Part shown: positions 42,210 to 49,929 of the stretch, in pieces
Position numbering within the stretch: position 1 is the first letter of the stretch
Layout: the number at the start of each line of letters is the position of its first letter
Assembly (NCBI RefSeq): GCF_000374825.1
Contig: NZ_KB895376.1
Span: forward strand, 1 to 64,000
Reading direction: 5' to 3'
DNA from: Paenibacillus sanguinis 2301083 = DSM 16941
GTDB lineage: Bacteria > Bacillota > Bacilli > Paenibacillales > Paenibacillaceae
DNA: 64,000 bases
Notes under the pieces: generated by a model
Told to the model about the DNA's origin: nothing
Databases searched by the model: none
What the model saw: the letters and a program-made list of their open reading frames with translations, nothing else
Translations under genes and position numbers: made by a program

Positions 42210-43232
42210 TCACCGCGGCTTGGTGCGCAGCGGGGCGGCGAGCTCCTCCGCCCGCTGCATGACCTGACCGGCGACCAGCGAAAGACCGGTCGCCGCCCCC
42301 CGCACGCCGGGCAGCATCGCGGCCCACGGCGCCGGGTCCGGGCCCTGCGGCTCACCCGCAGCCGCAGGCTCCGCCGGTCCGAGTTCCACGTGAATATCGT
42401 GGAACTCGGGCGCGGGCTCATGCAGCCGGCCTTGCTCGGCTGCTTCGGCCAGGCGCTCGGCCAGCGTTTGGCCAAGCGGCCCTGCCGCAGGGCGCCGCTC
42501 GCTCGTGCGCGGGCCCGCAGCCCGGCGCAACGCGGCCTCGGCGTCCGCCAGCGGTGCAGCCGCAGCCCACGCCGCCCAGACGGCGGCGAGCAGCGCTTCG
42601 CGCGTCCAGCCGAGCAGCCGCAGGCGCTCGTCCGCGCCGCTAGCCCAAGCGGCGGCTACGGCCGCTTGGGCCGGGGCGACCCAGGCGCAACACGGGTCGC
42701 TGCAAGAGCACCGCGCGTTGCCGCTCCAGCCGGGTTGCTGAACCGCAGGAACGGCCTCGCTCCGGTTATGGGTAGCGCGGACAGCCTTGGAGGCGACGTT
42801 ATCTCCAGCTGCCACCCGTTCGCTCCCAGGCCCAATGGCCTTAACACCGGCAGTCCCTGGGGCCTCCGTTTTAGCTATGCCCTTGCCAGCATGAAAGCTC
42901 TTGGCATGGAGGCTCTCATCCTGACTGGCATCCTCCATCTCCTTCAGCCAGGGCACATGCTCTGGCAATAGCGGCAACAAGGCAACGGCGCCTTGCTCCA
43001 CCAAATTCGCAATCCGTTCAGGCTGCTGCTGGAGCTGCTCTACGACTTCTTTCCGTGTCCTCTCTAGCCATGAGTTGACCGGGATCAGCACCGTATGTTC
43101 CACCGCCGCAGTTACCTTTAACCCACCCTCGTCAAGTCGAATGCGGCCCAGCAATTCCTTGGATTGCTGCTCAAATCCCGTTTTTTCAGGCTGCTGTCCC
43201 TTTTCCGGCTTATCTGTATCACCAGTGCTCAT
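42210..43232 (-). CDS. SWIM-finger-like protein paired with SNF2 helicase (YwqB-like), degenerate
   Basis: Residues 1-~110 resemble the N-terminal part of YwqB-type proteins (QRLK...VNSWLERTRKEVVEQLQQQPERIANL). A remnant of the SWIM zinc finger, CSCSDPCCAW, stands where CxC...CxH is expected, with Trp in place of the last His. It is followed by an Ala/Trp/Leu-rich region (GWTREALLAAVWAAWAAA) and a disordered Ala/Pro tail. The gene overlaps the SNF2 gene by 4 bp, as ywqB-ywqA do. The 42.1-42.8 kb part is strikingly GC-rich compared with its neighbours. Probably an accessory protein of the helicase; zinc binding doubtful. Confidence 0.6.
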   Translation of the reverse strand: MSTGDTDKPEKGQQPEKTGFEQQSKELLGRIRLDEGGLKVTAAVEHTVLIPVNSWLERTRKEVVEQLQQQPERIANLVEQGAVALLPLLPEHVPWLKEMEDASQDESLHAKSFHAGKGIAKTEAPGTAGVKAIGPGSERVAAGDNVASKAVRATHNRSEAVPAVQQPGWSGNARCSCSDPCCAWVAPAQAAVAAAWASGADERLRLLGWTREALLAAVWAAWAAAAPLADAEAALRRAAGPRTSERRPAAGPLGQTLAERLAEAAEQGRLHEPAPEFHDIHVELGPAEPAAAGEPQGPDPAPWAAMLPGVRGAATGLSLVAGQVMQRAEELAAPLRTKPR

Positions 43233-46200
43233 AGGTAACCTCCTCCCGGCTCGCCAAAGCTTCCCTCTTGCAGCATAATCAAGCTTTGCAATTCTTCATC
43301 GTTCATTTCTGTCAGCCATTGCTCACCTGAGCCGACCACTTGCTCGGATAGCGATTTTTTCCGTTCAATTAGTTCGTCGATGCGCTCTTCCAATGTTCCC
43401 TGACAGATCAGCTTATGAACCTCCACATTTTTGCGCTGACCGATGCGAAATACCCGGTCTGTCGCCTGATTCTCCACCGCCGGGTTCCACCACCGATCAT
43501 AATGGACGACATGATTGGCACGGGTCAGGTTCAGACCTACCCCTCCAGCCTTCAAGGACAGTACAAAAATCGGAGAACCCTTCCCCTCTTGAAAGGCCCG
43601 AACCATCTCATCCCGCTCTGCCTTGGGCACACCACCATGCAGAAAAAATGGCCGCTGTCCATATTGCTCCGTCAAACGCTCTTGCAGCAGTTCCCCCATT
43701 CGTACATATTGCGTGAAGATCAGCACCGCCTCCCCACTGTCCATAATCAGGTCCAATAGTTCCTCCAGGCGCTCCAACTTCCCGGAACGTCCCGGAACCG
43801 CCGACTCGGACATCTGTATAGACCCTCTTGCCAACACAGGATGGTTGCAGATTTGCTTCAAGCGAGTCAGCGATGACAGGACCAGGCCTTTGCGGGCGAT
43901 GCCCTCATGCTCGCCAAGCCGGTTCATGAGTTCATCCGTCACCAAGCGGTAAAGCCGAGCCTGCTCCGTCGTCAATGTGCAATAGGATTTTAACTCAATC
44001 TTCTCCGGCAAATCCTTGCGAATATCCGGATCACTCTTTAGCCGGCGCAGCAAAAATGGGGCTACCAGTTGACGCAGCTTCTGCAATTCATCGTTTGGCT
44101 GCTCTGCACCCGAGGCAAACCGGGAGCGGAAAGAGGCCTGTGTCCCCAAATACCCCGGGTTCAGGAATTGAAAGATAGACCACAATTCACCCAATCGATT
44201 CTCCACCGGAGTCCCCGTCATCGCGATGCGGTGAGGCGCATTAAGCTTCATGACACTTTGCGCCTGCTTGGTGCCATAATTTTTAATATATTGCGCTTCG
44301 TCCAGAACAACCGTGCTCCACTCTACCGAACGCAGTTCTTTTGCATCGCGGCCAGCCAACTGATAGGTCGTAAGCAGAACATCGCCGTCGGCATACTCTT
44401 GTTCAAATCGCTCTCCCCGGTGACGACCGCTCCCATGATGCACATACAAACGCAGCGCTGGCGCAAACCTGGCAATCTCACGCTGCCAGTTGCCAAGCAG
44501 TGAAGTTGGACAGATAATCAAGCTTTTCCCCGAATTATTATTCACATGGTCCAGCAATACGGTAATAACCTGAATAGTCTTGCCAAGCCCCATGTCATCG
44601 GCCAACAACGCACCGAAGCCCAAATCCCGCATCGTTGAGAGCCATTGATATCCACGCACCTGATAAGGCCGCAGCGTACCGTTTAGTCCTTGTGGCACAG
44701 GTCTGGGCTGTAGATGCCGCAAGGCTGAGCCGGAGACAAATGCCGATAACAGGCCCGAGGTCTCCACCTCTTCGATGTTTACACCCTCGAACTGTATACT
44801 TCCTTCACCCGTAGACAAGTGCATAAGATCGCGGAACAAGAGCGTACCTTCTTCACGGCGCTTCATAAATTTTAATACCTGACGAATCTCCTTGACGTCT
44901 ACCTCGATCCATTCCCCGCGAAAAAAAACAAGCGGGTGCTTCGCCGCCGCAAGCTCCGCCAGTTCCTCCCGGCTTATAGTCCGGCCTCCAAGAATCGCTT
45001 CAGCCTCAAAGTTGACAAGCTGCTCGATCCCCAGCTTGGGAGTTCCCTCTGTCGAAGCCTCTTTCGAGCTTGCCCAGCCCTCAGCTTTAATGCGGACCCC
45101 TGTGGACCGCCGTCCCTCCCGCGTCCATTTGGAGGGCATTTGTATAGTAACCCCATGCTTACGCAGCACGGAAACGGATTTGCCTAAGAAACGGTAAATC
45201 ACCTCAGGCCCGAGGATTAACTCCTCTGGCCGCCACATCTTCATGACATCCGCCAATTCACTGGATAGACTGGCAGCTTTACTTAGCCGAAGCAGCAAGG
45301 TCTCCTGAACATTGCGGTACAACACACCATGAATGTGCATGTCTGAGGCAGGATAGCTCCAGATCAGCCCTGCTGGCAGCAGCACAGAAGCTTCTTCCAC
45401 CCCTTCGCCCCAAATACTTAATCTCCAACCCGACGTCCGTGACAGGCTTGAATCCCCCGCCTCATTATCCTTCGGAACACCGCTATCATCTTCTATGAAG
45501 ACTGGCTCCAATCGAAGACAAAGCCGCAGACTGTCTGTGCGTTCACCCAAGGTCTTCACATCTGCCTTCTCAGCTTTTGGCCGCATCCCTCCAGCCTCAG
45601 ACACCTCTTGGGTCAACCCGGCCAGCTCCGCTGTACTCGCTTGAATATCCGGGGGGTGCCCTCCGGTTAACAAGCTGTTCCACCACAATTCGGCTAGCGG
45701 CGAAAACCCCCGACGATAATCGGCACGCGCAGGGTTAAGCTTTCTTCCTAAATCCCGCACCGCTCCCCGTGCTTCATGATCGATCATCGCTGTCATGAAA
45801 TGATGCAAAATCGCCATCTGCCGCTCCTCCAGCGAACTACCTTCCTCAGCGGGCAGGCTTTGTACCGCCGCAAGGCAGACGGGTGGCATGGAGCCGGCCA
45901 AAAGCCGGAACCGTTCTTCATCCTTCGGCTCGGTAAGCAACGGCCCCCAGACGGCTTGCACCTGTCCTTGCGCTCCCCTGCGCCGCGCCCCGGAAATGGG
46001 TGAGGGACGCACCGAAGGCGCGATACGTCCCCGGATGAGCAACTCAAGCACGAACCGGGCCGCCTTGCTCCAATAGCGCATTTCCACCCCAGGCTTGAAG
46101 CCTCTCTGCTCCCAAGCTGATTCATCCCAGTTAAGCAGCAGCTGCCAGGTCTTATCAACCGGCAGCGTTAAGCCCTCCAGCGTACGGCCAATCAAGCTGC

Positions 46201-46414
46201 GGCGTTCCCTTGTCTTGGAGGACTTTCGCAGAGTAGCGTAAGGGAACCGAATCTCAGCCAGCCGCAACACAGCATGTTGAAACGGCCGATCCCCGGATTC
46301 AAGCTCCACACCCCTCAGCAATGCGGTCCATGCATCTACTTTGGACTCCGATAATTCCCCGGAGAAGCAGAACAGCACCTCCCCGAGCCAAATTCCATAC
46401 AGGCGTTGATTCAT
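43229..46414 (-). CDS. SNF2-family DNA translocase/helicase (YwqA-like)
   Basis: About 1061 residues. The first ~550 hold the bacterial SNF2-associated region (VLLPAGLIWSYPASDMHIHG and VNFEAEAILGGRTISREELAEL). Helicase core: motif I LLADDMGLGKTIQV (~600), motif II VVLDEAQYIKN (~705), motif III MTGTPVENRLGELWSIFQFL, motif IV-VI QYVRMGELLQ, FVLSLKAGGVGLNLTRANHVVHYDRWWNPAVENQATDRVFRIGQ. Uses ATP to move along DNA or remodel protein-DNA complexes; role in bacteria unclear. ATG at 46414 has RBS GGGAGAT. Confidence 0.93.
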   Translation of the reverse strand: MNQRLYGIWLGEVLFCFSGELSESKVDAWTALLRGVELESGDRPFQHAVLRLAEIRFPYATLRKSSKTRERRSLIGRTLEGLTLPVDKTWQLLLNWDESAWEQRGFKPGVEMRYWSKAARFVLELLIRGRIAPSVRPSPISGARRRGAQGQVQAVWGPLLTEPKDEERFRLLAGSMPPVCLAAVQSLPAEEGSSLEERQMAILHHFMTAMIDHEARGAVRDLGRKLNPARADYRRGFSPLAELWWNSLLTGGHPPDIQASTAELAGLTQEVSEAGGMRPKAEKADVKTLGERTDSLRLCLRLEPVFIEDDSGVPKDNEAGDSSLSRTSGWRLSIWGEGVEEASVLLPAGLIWSYPASDMHIHGVLYRNVQETLLLRLSKAASLSSELADVMKMWRPEELILGPEVIYRFLGKSVSVLRKHGVTIQMPSKWTREGRRSTGVRIKAEGWASSKEASTEGTPKLGIEQLVNFEAEAILGGRTISREELAELAAAKHPLVFFRGEWIEVDVKEIRQVLKFMKRREEGTLLFRDLMHLSTGEGSIQFEGVNIEEVETSGLLSAFVSGSALRHLQPRPVPQGLNGTLRPYQVRGYQWLSTMRDLGFGALLADDMGLGKTIQVITVLLDHVNNNSGKSLIICPTSLLGNWQREIARFAPALRLYVHHGSGRHRGERFEQEYADGDVLLTTYQLAGRDAKELRSVEWSTVVLDEAQYIKNYGTKQAQSVMKLNAPHRIAMTGTPVENRLGELWSIFQFLNPGYLGTQASFRSRFASGAEQPNDELQKLRQLVAPFLLRRLKSDPDIRKDLPEKIELKSYCTLTTEQARLYRLVTDELMNRLGEHEGIARKGLVLSSLTRLKQICNHPVLARGSIQMSESAVPGRSGKLERLEELLDLIMDSGEAVLIFTQYVRMGELLQERLTEQYGQRPFFLHGGVPKAERDEMVRAFQEGKGSPIFVLSLKAGGVGLNLTRANHVVHYDRWWNPAVENQATDRVFRIGQRKNVEVHKLICQGTLEERIDELIERKKSLSEQVVGSGEQWLTEMNDEELQSLIMLQEGSFGEPGGGYL

Positions 46415-46534
46415 GATGATCTCCCGTCGATTCCTAATTCCATCCTTATTTATTACCCGCAACGTACGATCCGCTCCTCAGTCTCAGCTCCACTCAACTA
46501 AAACGTTAAAAAAAACGTCCAGCGGAAGCACAAG

Positions 46535-46564
46535 ACTTGGTCCTGAAAACGCGAATTTTTGAAC
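46535..46564. repeat. MITE-like end fragment (reverse orientation)
   Basis: TTGGTCCTGAAAACGCGAATTTTTGAAC is split here as TTGGTCCTGAAAAC and GCGAATTTTTGAAC; it is the reverse complement of the end next to xpt. Confidence 0.5.
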
Positions 46565-46615
46565 ATATGCTTATAGTTTATACGAAAAACGAACCATATA
46601 AAACCGAAAAGAGAA

Positions 46616-46652
46616 GAGGGTTTCGGACGAATGCACGCCGAACCCCTCCATA
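46616..46652 (-). terminator. Terminator of ridA
   Basis: GAGGGTTTCGG and CCGAACCCCTC (46616-46626 with 46638-46648); T-rich on the minus strand. Confidence 0.75.
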
Positions 46653-46701
46653 CTATGCAATAACGATTTTGTTTGGGAGCAGAGTGAATAAATGAGACTT
46701 C

Positions 46702-47082
46702 TTAAGATCTCAAGGCAATAACTTCAATTTCGACCAGACCGTCCTTAGGCAGACGAGCCACCTCGACTGCGCTGCGTGCGGGATAAGGTGCTGTGAAGAA
46801 CGTGCCATACACCTCATTTACTTTGGCAAAATCGTTCATGTCTTTCAGAAATACCGTCGTTTTAATAACCTTATCCAGACCGCTGCCGGCAGCTTCCAAC
46901 ACAGCAGCCACATTACGCAGCGCTTGGGCGGCTTGCGCTTCGACACCGTCTGCCAGTTCTCCCGTCTCCGGCACCAGACCCAGTTGTCCGGAGGTGAAAA
47001 CTAAATCACCTAGCCCGATCCCTTGCGAATAGGGACCAATTGCCCCCGGCGCTGCTGTCGTCGATATCACTTGTTTCTCCAT
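46702..47082 (-). CDS. ridA: RidA family enamine/imine deaminase
   Basis: 126 residues, the normal length. Hydrolyses 2-aminoacrylate and related enamines released by PLP enzymes. Key blocks: AAPGAIGPYSQGI, VFTSGQLGLVPETGEL, QAAQALRNVAAVLEAAGSGLDKVIKTTVFLKDMNDFAKVNEVY and PARSAVEVARLPKDGLVEIEVIAL, whose Arg binds the carboxylate and Glu is catalytic. The ATG at 47082 (MEKQVISTT) is preferred because the first ATG abuts its RBS. Confidence 0.95.
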   Translation of the reverse strand: MEKQVISTTAAPGAIGPYSQGIGLGDLVFTSGQLGLVPETGELADGVEAQAAQALRNVAAVLEAAGSGLDKVIKTTVFLKDMNDFAKVNEVYGTFFTAPYPARSAVEVARLPKDGLVEIEVIALRS

Positions 47083-47145
47083 TTTCCTCATCCCTTCTTA
47101 ACTTTACTTCTAACATTGTAGCGATAATCACCCCGCAAGAGCAAC

Positions 47146-48570
47146 TTAATCCGTGTGATCAGGGCATATCTTCCCGGGCCTTAACGGCAGGTAGAAAGCA
47201 AATGAGCTGCCTTCTCCCTCCGTGCTGTCCATATCGATGAAGCCGCCGAGCAGTCTGGCCAAATTGCTGCTGATGGACAATCCCAGGCCTGTTCCGCCGA
47301 ATTTACGGCTAATCGAGCCATCGGCCTGCTGAAACGCCTCGAACACTGCCTCCTGCATGTCCTTCGACACGCCGATTCCGGTATCGGTGACAACGAAGGC
47401 AAGCCATTCGCCGGGATGCGGAATCTCCTCGCTCTCAGCACGGCGGATATCAAGCTGTACGTGGCCCTCTTGAGTAAATTTGAAGGCATTAGACAATAGG
47501 TTGCGCAAGATTTGATTAATGCGCTGTGCGTCACTTATGATCGTATTGGGCAGCCCCTGCTCCAGATTAATCACAAATTGGATATTCTTCTGCTGGGCAA
47601 TGTGTTCAAAATGCATCTGCATCCAGTCCGGCAACTCGGCAAGCACAACCTCCTCCTCGACAACCTCCAGTCGACCGGCTTCTACCTTGGATAAATCGAG
47701 CACATCATTTACAATTTGCAGCAAATCATGACCGGACTTATGGATGAGCCGTCCGTATTCCGGAATATCCTCGTCTGCCTCGTCGCTCTCTGAGATAATT
47801 TCCGCCAGGTTAATGATGCTGTTCAGCGGAGTTCTTAGCTCATGGGACATATTTGCCAAAAATTCAGATTTGTATCTGGAAGCCTGAGCCAATTGCTTAG
47901 CCCGATCCTCCAAAACAATTTTAGCCTTATGCAGCTCATCTGTTTGCTTGCGAAGTAATTCATTTGCGTATTTAAGCTCCAGATTCTGCCGATGCCCTAA
48001 CTGAAAATCGCGTAGAATCAAGGCAAACAGTATGCTAAGAAAAATGCCCAGAGGTAAAGTTACCGGCATAATCTCCAGCATATACTTGCTGAACGGAATG
48101 ACGCCAAACCAGGCAAGATTCACATGGTTAACAATGTTAATAATTAAGATTGTAACCAGACCCTTGACAAAGAACCGGTAATTGGTTCGCTTCATCCAGA
48201 TACTTAGCCCTGCCCCGACAAAACCCAAAATGGTGAGATTAACCAGACCAACGACTGCAGCCTCACTCACGCCAAAGCTCAAACGGGCCATCCCAATGCC
48301 CACGCCAATCAGAATGACAGTGGCTGGTTGGGCATACACGAAGGTGGCGATGATTAACGGCACATACCGCAAATCAAATAGCACATCATCCTTCAGGCGG
48401 AAGCCAAACTTCATACAAACCCATCCCGATACGATAATCAACAGCACCGATAAAATATAAATCATGCGTGGCGAGGTTCTACGAAGCCCATACTTATATA
48501 GGATATTAGCCAGATATGTGACGGTAACCAGCATACCCAAGTTAAGTAAAAATGTATTTCCAAGTCCCAT
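47146..48570 (-). CDS. Orphan membrane histidine kinase with 5TMR-LYT sensor
   Basis: About 474 residues. Residues ~1-200 form five or six membrane helices of the 5TM-5TMR_LYT type (ILSVLLIIVSGWVCMKFGFRLKDDVLFDLRYVPLIIA). A coiled coil (~205-250) leads to the HisKA box FLANMSHELRTPLNSIINLAE, and a HATPase domain (LRNLLSNAFKFTQEG, VVTDTGIGV, GGTGLGLSISSNLARLLGG). No response regulator is adjacent. The ATG at 48570 (RBS GGGGGTGA) is used; the 37 further codons upstream are not hydrophobic and lack an RBS. Confidence 0.9.
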   Translation of the reverse strand: MGLGNTFLLNLGMLVTVTYLANILYKYGLRRTSPRMIYILSVLLIIVSGWVCMKFGFRLKDDVLFDLRYVPLIIATFVYAQPATVILIGVGIGMARLSFGVSEAAVVGLVNLTILGFVGAGLSIWMKRTNYRFFVKGLVTILIINIVNHVNLAWFGVIPFSKYMLEIMPVTLPLGIFLSILFALILRDFQLGHRQNLELKYANELLRKQTDELHKAKIVLEDRAKQLAQASRYKSEFLANMSHELRTPLNSIINLAEIISESDEADEDIPEYGRLIHKSGHDLLQIVNDVLDLSKVEAGRLEVVEEEVVLAELPDWMQMHFEHIAQQKNIQFVINLEQGLPNTIISDAQRINQILRNLLSNAFKFTQEGHVQLDIRRAESEEIPHPGEWLAFVVTDTGIGVSKDMQEAVFEAFQQADGSISRKFGGTGLGLSISSNLARLLGGFIDMDSTEGEGSSFAFYLPLRPGKICPDHTD

Positions 48571-48791
48571 CAAGTCACCCCCAAAATTAATTTCATGGCC
48601 AAGTTGCCATAATCCTGCCGCTGATCCGAAGTTGCTCATTCCTCGCTTTTGACAGCAATGCTTCCAGTATGCCATATCCAAGCTTTCTAAAAAATAAATA
48701 TTTTAAATATTAAGCAACCGTTTGCACGTTCTATATCCCTTACGGGGCATGGGTTTGCTCGATTCAGGGCGTTGAGCTATGTCACAACTAA

Positions 48792-48807
48792 TGTGATTCA
48801 TTTCACA
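48792..48807. promoter_or_regulatory. Fnr-type box TGTGATTCATTTCACA
   Basis: A perfect TGTGA-N6-TCACA, the Fnr recognition sequence of Bacillus, extended to TAATGTGA-N6-TCACATTA (48789-48810). Its centre (48799.5) lies ~41.5 bp before the start point expected from the extended -10 at 48826-48834, the classical activator position for this family. Confidence 0.75.
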
Positions 48808-48825
48808 TTATCGCTTTTTTTTATA

Positions 48826-48834
48826 TGCTAAAAT
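48826..48834 (+). promoter_or_regulatory. Extended -10 promoter of the pplA-ndh2 unit
   Basis: TGC-TAAAAT (48826-48834) without a good -35 hexamer, as expected for an activator-dependent promoter. Confidence 0.6.
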
Positions 48835-48931
48835 TCCCTCGACAAACGATTTTCAAACTGCTCAATTCCTTTGCAGCAGGCCACTTTTAGCCCTTGCCCG
48901 TTTTGACTTTATGTAGTTAAATAAGGAAGTT

Positions 48932-48955
48932 ATTAAAATGTCTTCACATTTTAAT
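48932..48955. promoter_or_regulatory. Perfect 10-bp-arm palindrome in the pplA leader
   Basis: ATTAAAATGT-cttc-ACATTTTAAT, between the promoter and the RBS. It could be a second operator or an mRNA-stabilising hairpin; it matches no consensus I know. Confidence 0.55.
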
Positions 48956-48986
48956 ATATATAATTCATTCACTGGAGGTCTCTATC

Positions 48987-49886
48987 ATGAAAAAAGCTTC
49001 AATCATTCTTAGCAGCGCTCTGCTGTTAGGTTTGTTGGCAGGCTGTGGTTCGAGCAATGGCGCTGATACAACAGAGCCGGCGAGCAATACGCCTGCTGCT
49101 AATGAAACCCCTGCAAGCAATAGCACGAACAGTGCTGAAGCCGGCAGCTACCAGGACGGCGTCTACTATGCCCAAGGTGAAGCCGATGCAAAAACAGGCT
49201 GGCAATACTATGTTACTCTCACAGTTTCTGGAGGAAAGATTACAGAAGCAAATTGGAATGCTATTAATGCAACAGTTCCCGTGGATAAAGTAACCTACTC
49301 CAAGGAAGGCAAATACGGCATGAAAGCTGGCGGTGCTGCCTCCGAATGGCATGAACAAGCCGAGAAAGCGGAACAATATCTGATAGAAAAGCAAGACCCT
49401 AAAGATATTACCCTAAATGAAGAAGGTAAAACAGATGCTATCGCTGGCGTATCTGTTCATGTGAATGAATTCTTCACACTGGCTGACCAAGCCTTGGCTG
49501 CTGGCCCGGTTGATTCAGTAAAGTACAAAGATGGTACTTATCATGAAGAAGGCGCTGAGTTTGATCCGCAATCCGGCTGGAAAGAAACTGTGGATGTTGT
49601 TGTAGCTGCCGGCAAAATTGTAAAAGTTAACTTCAGTGGTGTGAATGAAAAAGGTGAAGACAAAAAGCAAGCCTCGATCGACGGCAACTATGGCATGAAA
49701 GCTGGCGGTGCTGCCTCCGAGTGGCATGAAGAAGCTGCCCTTGCTGAAGCCTACCTGGTGGAAAATCAAGATCCTGCGGCAGTAGCTTTCAATGAAGAAG
49801 GCAAAACCGATGCAATCGCTGGAGCAACTATCAGCCTACAATCTTATTTCGAGCTTGTTGGCAAAGCGCTTGAACAAGCCAAATAA
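48987..49886 (+). CDS. pplA: PplA-like lipoprotein with two FMN-binding domains
   Basis: Lipoprotein signal with lipobox LLAGC20, then a Thr/Ser/Ala/Asn-rich spacer (21-52) and two homologous FMN-binding domains: ~55-172 and ~178-298. Both contain YGMKAGGAASEWHE and EEGKTDAIAG, so they arose by duplication. Flavinylation sites for ApbE-type transferases (D-x-x-(S/A)-G-A-T/S) are DAIAGVS (Ser156) and DAIAGAT (Thr281). Expected on the outside of the membrane as an electron carrier in extracellular electron transfer, as shown for Listeria PplA. RBS TGGAGGT, 7 nt. ndh2 follows by 43 bp. Confidence 0.88.
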   Translation: MKKASIILSSALLLGLLAGCGSSNGADTTEPASNTPAANETPASNSTNSAEAGSYQDGVYYAQGEADAKTGWQYYVTLTVSGGKITEANWNAINATVPVDKVTYSKEGKYGMKAGGAASEWHEQAEKAEQYLIEKQDPKDITLNEEGKTDAIAGVSVHVNEFFTLADQALAAGPVDSVKYKDGTYHEEGAEFDPQSGWKETVDVVVAAGKIVKVNFSGVNEKGEDKKQASIDGNYGMKAGGAASEWHEEAALAEAYLVENQDPAAVAFNEEGKTDAIAGATISLQSYFELVGKALEQAK

Positions 49887-49929
49887 TATATATTCCCTAA
49901 TGAACTTAAATTAAGAAGAGGTGAGTCTC

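Noticed and set aside
42115-42327. C-terminal continuation of the GC-rich protein in another frame
   Set aside because: Ala-rich in several frames because of base composition; no evidence that it is translated.
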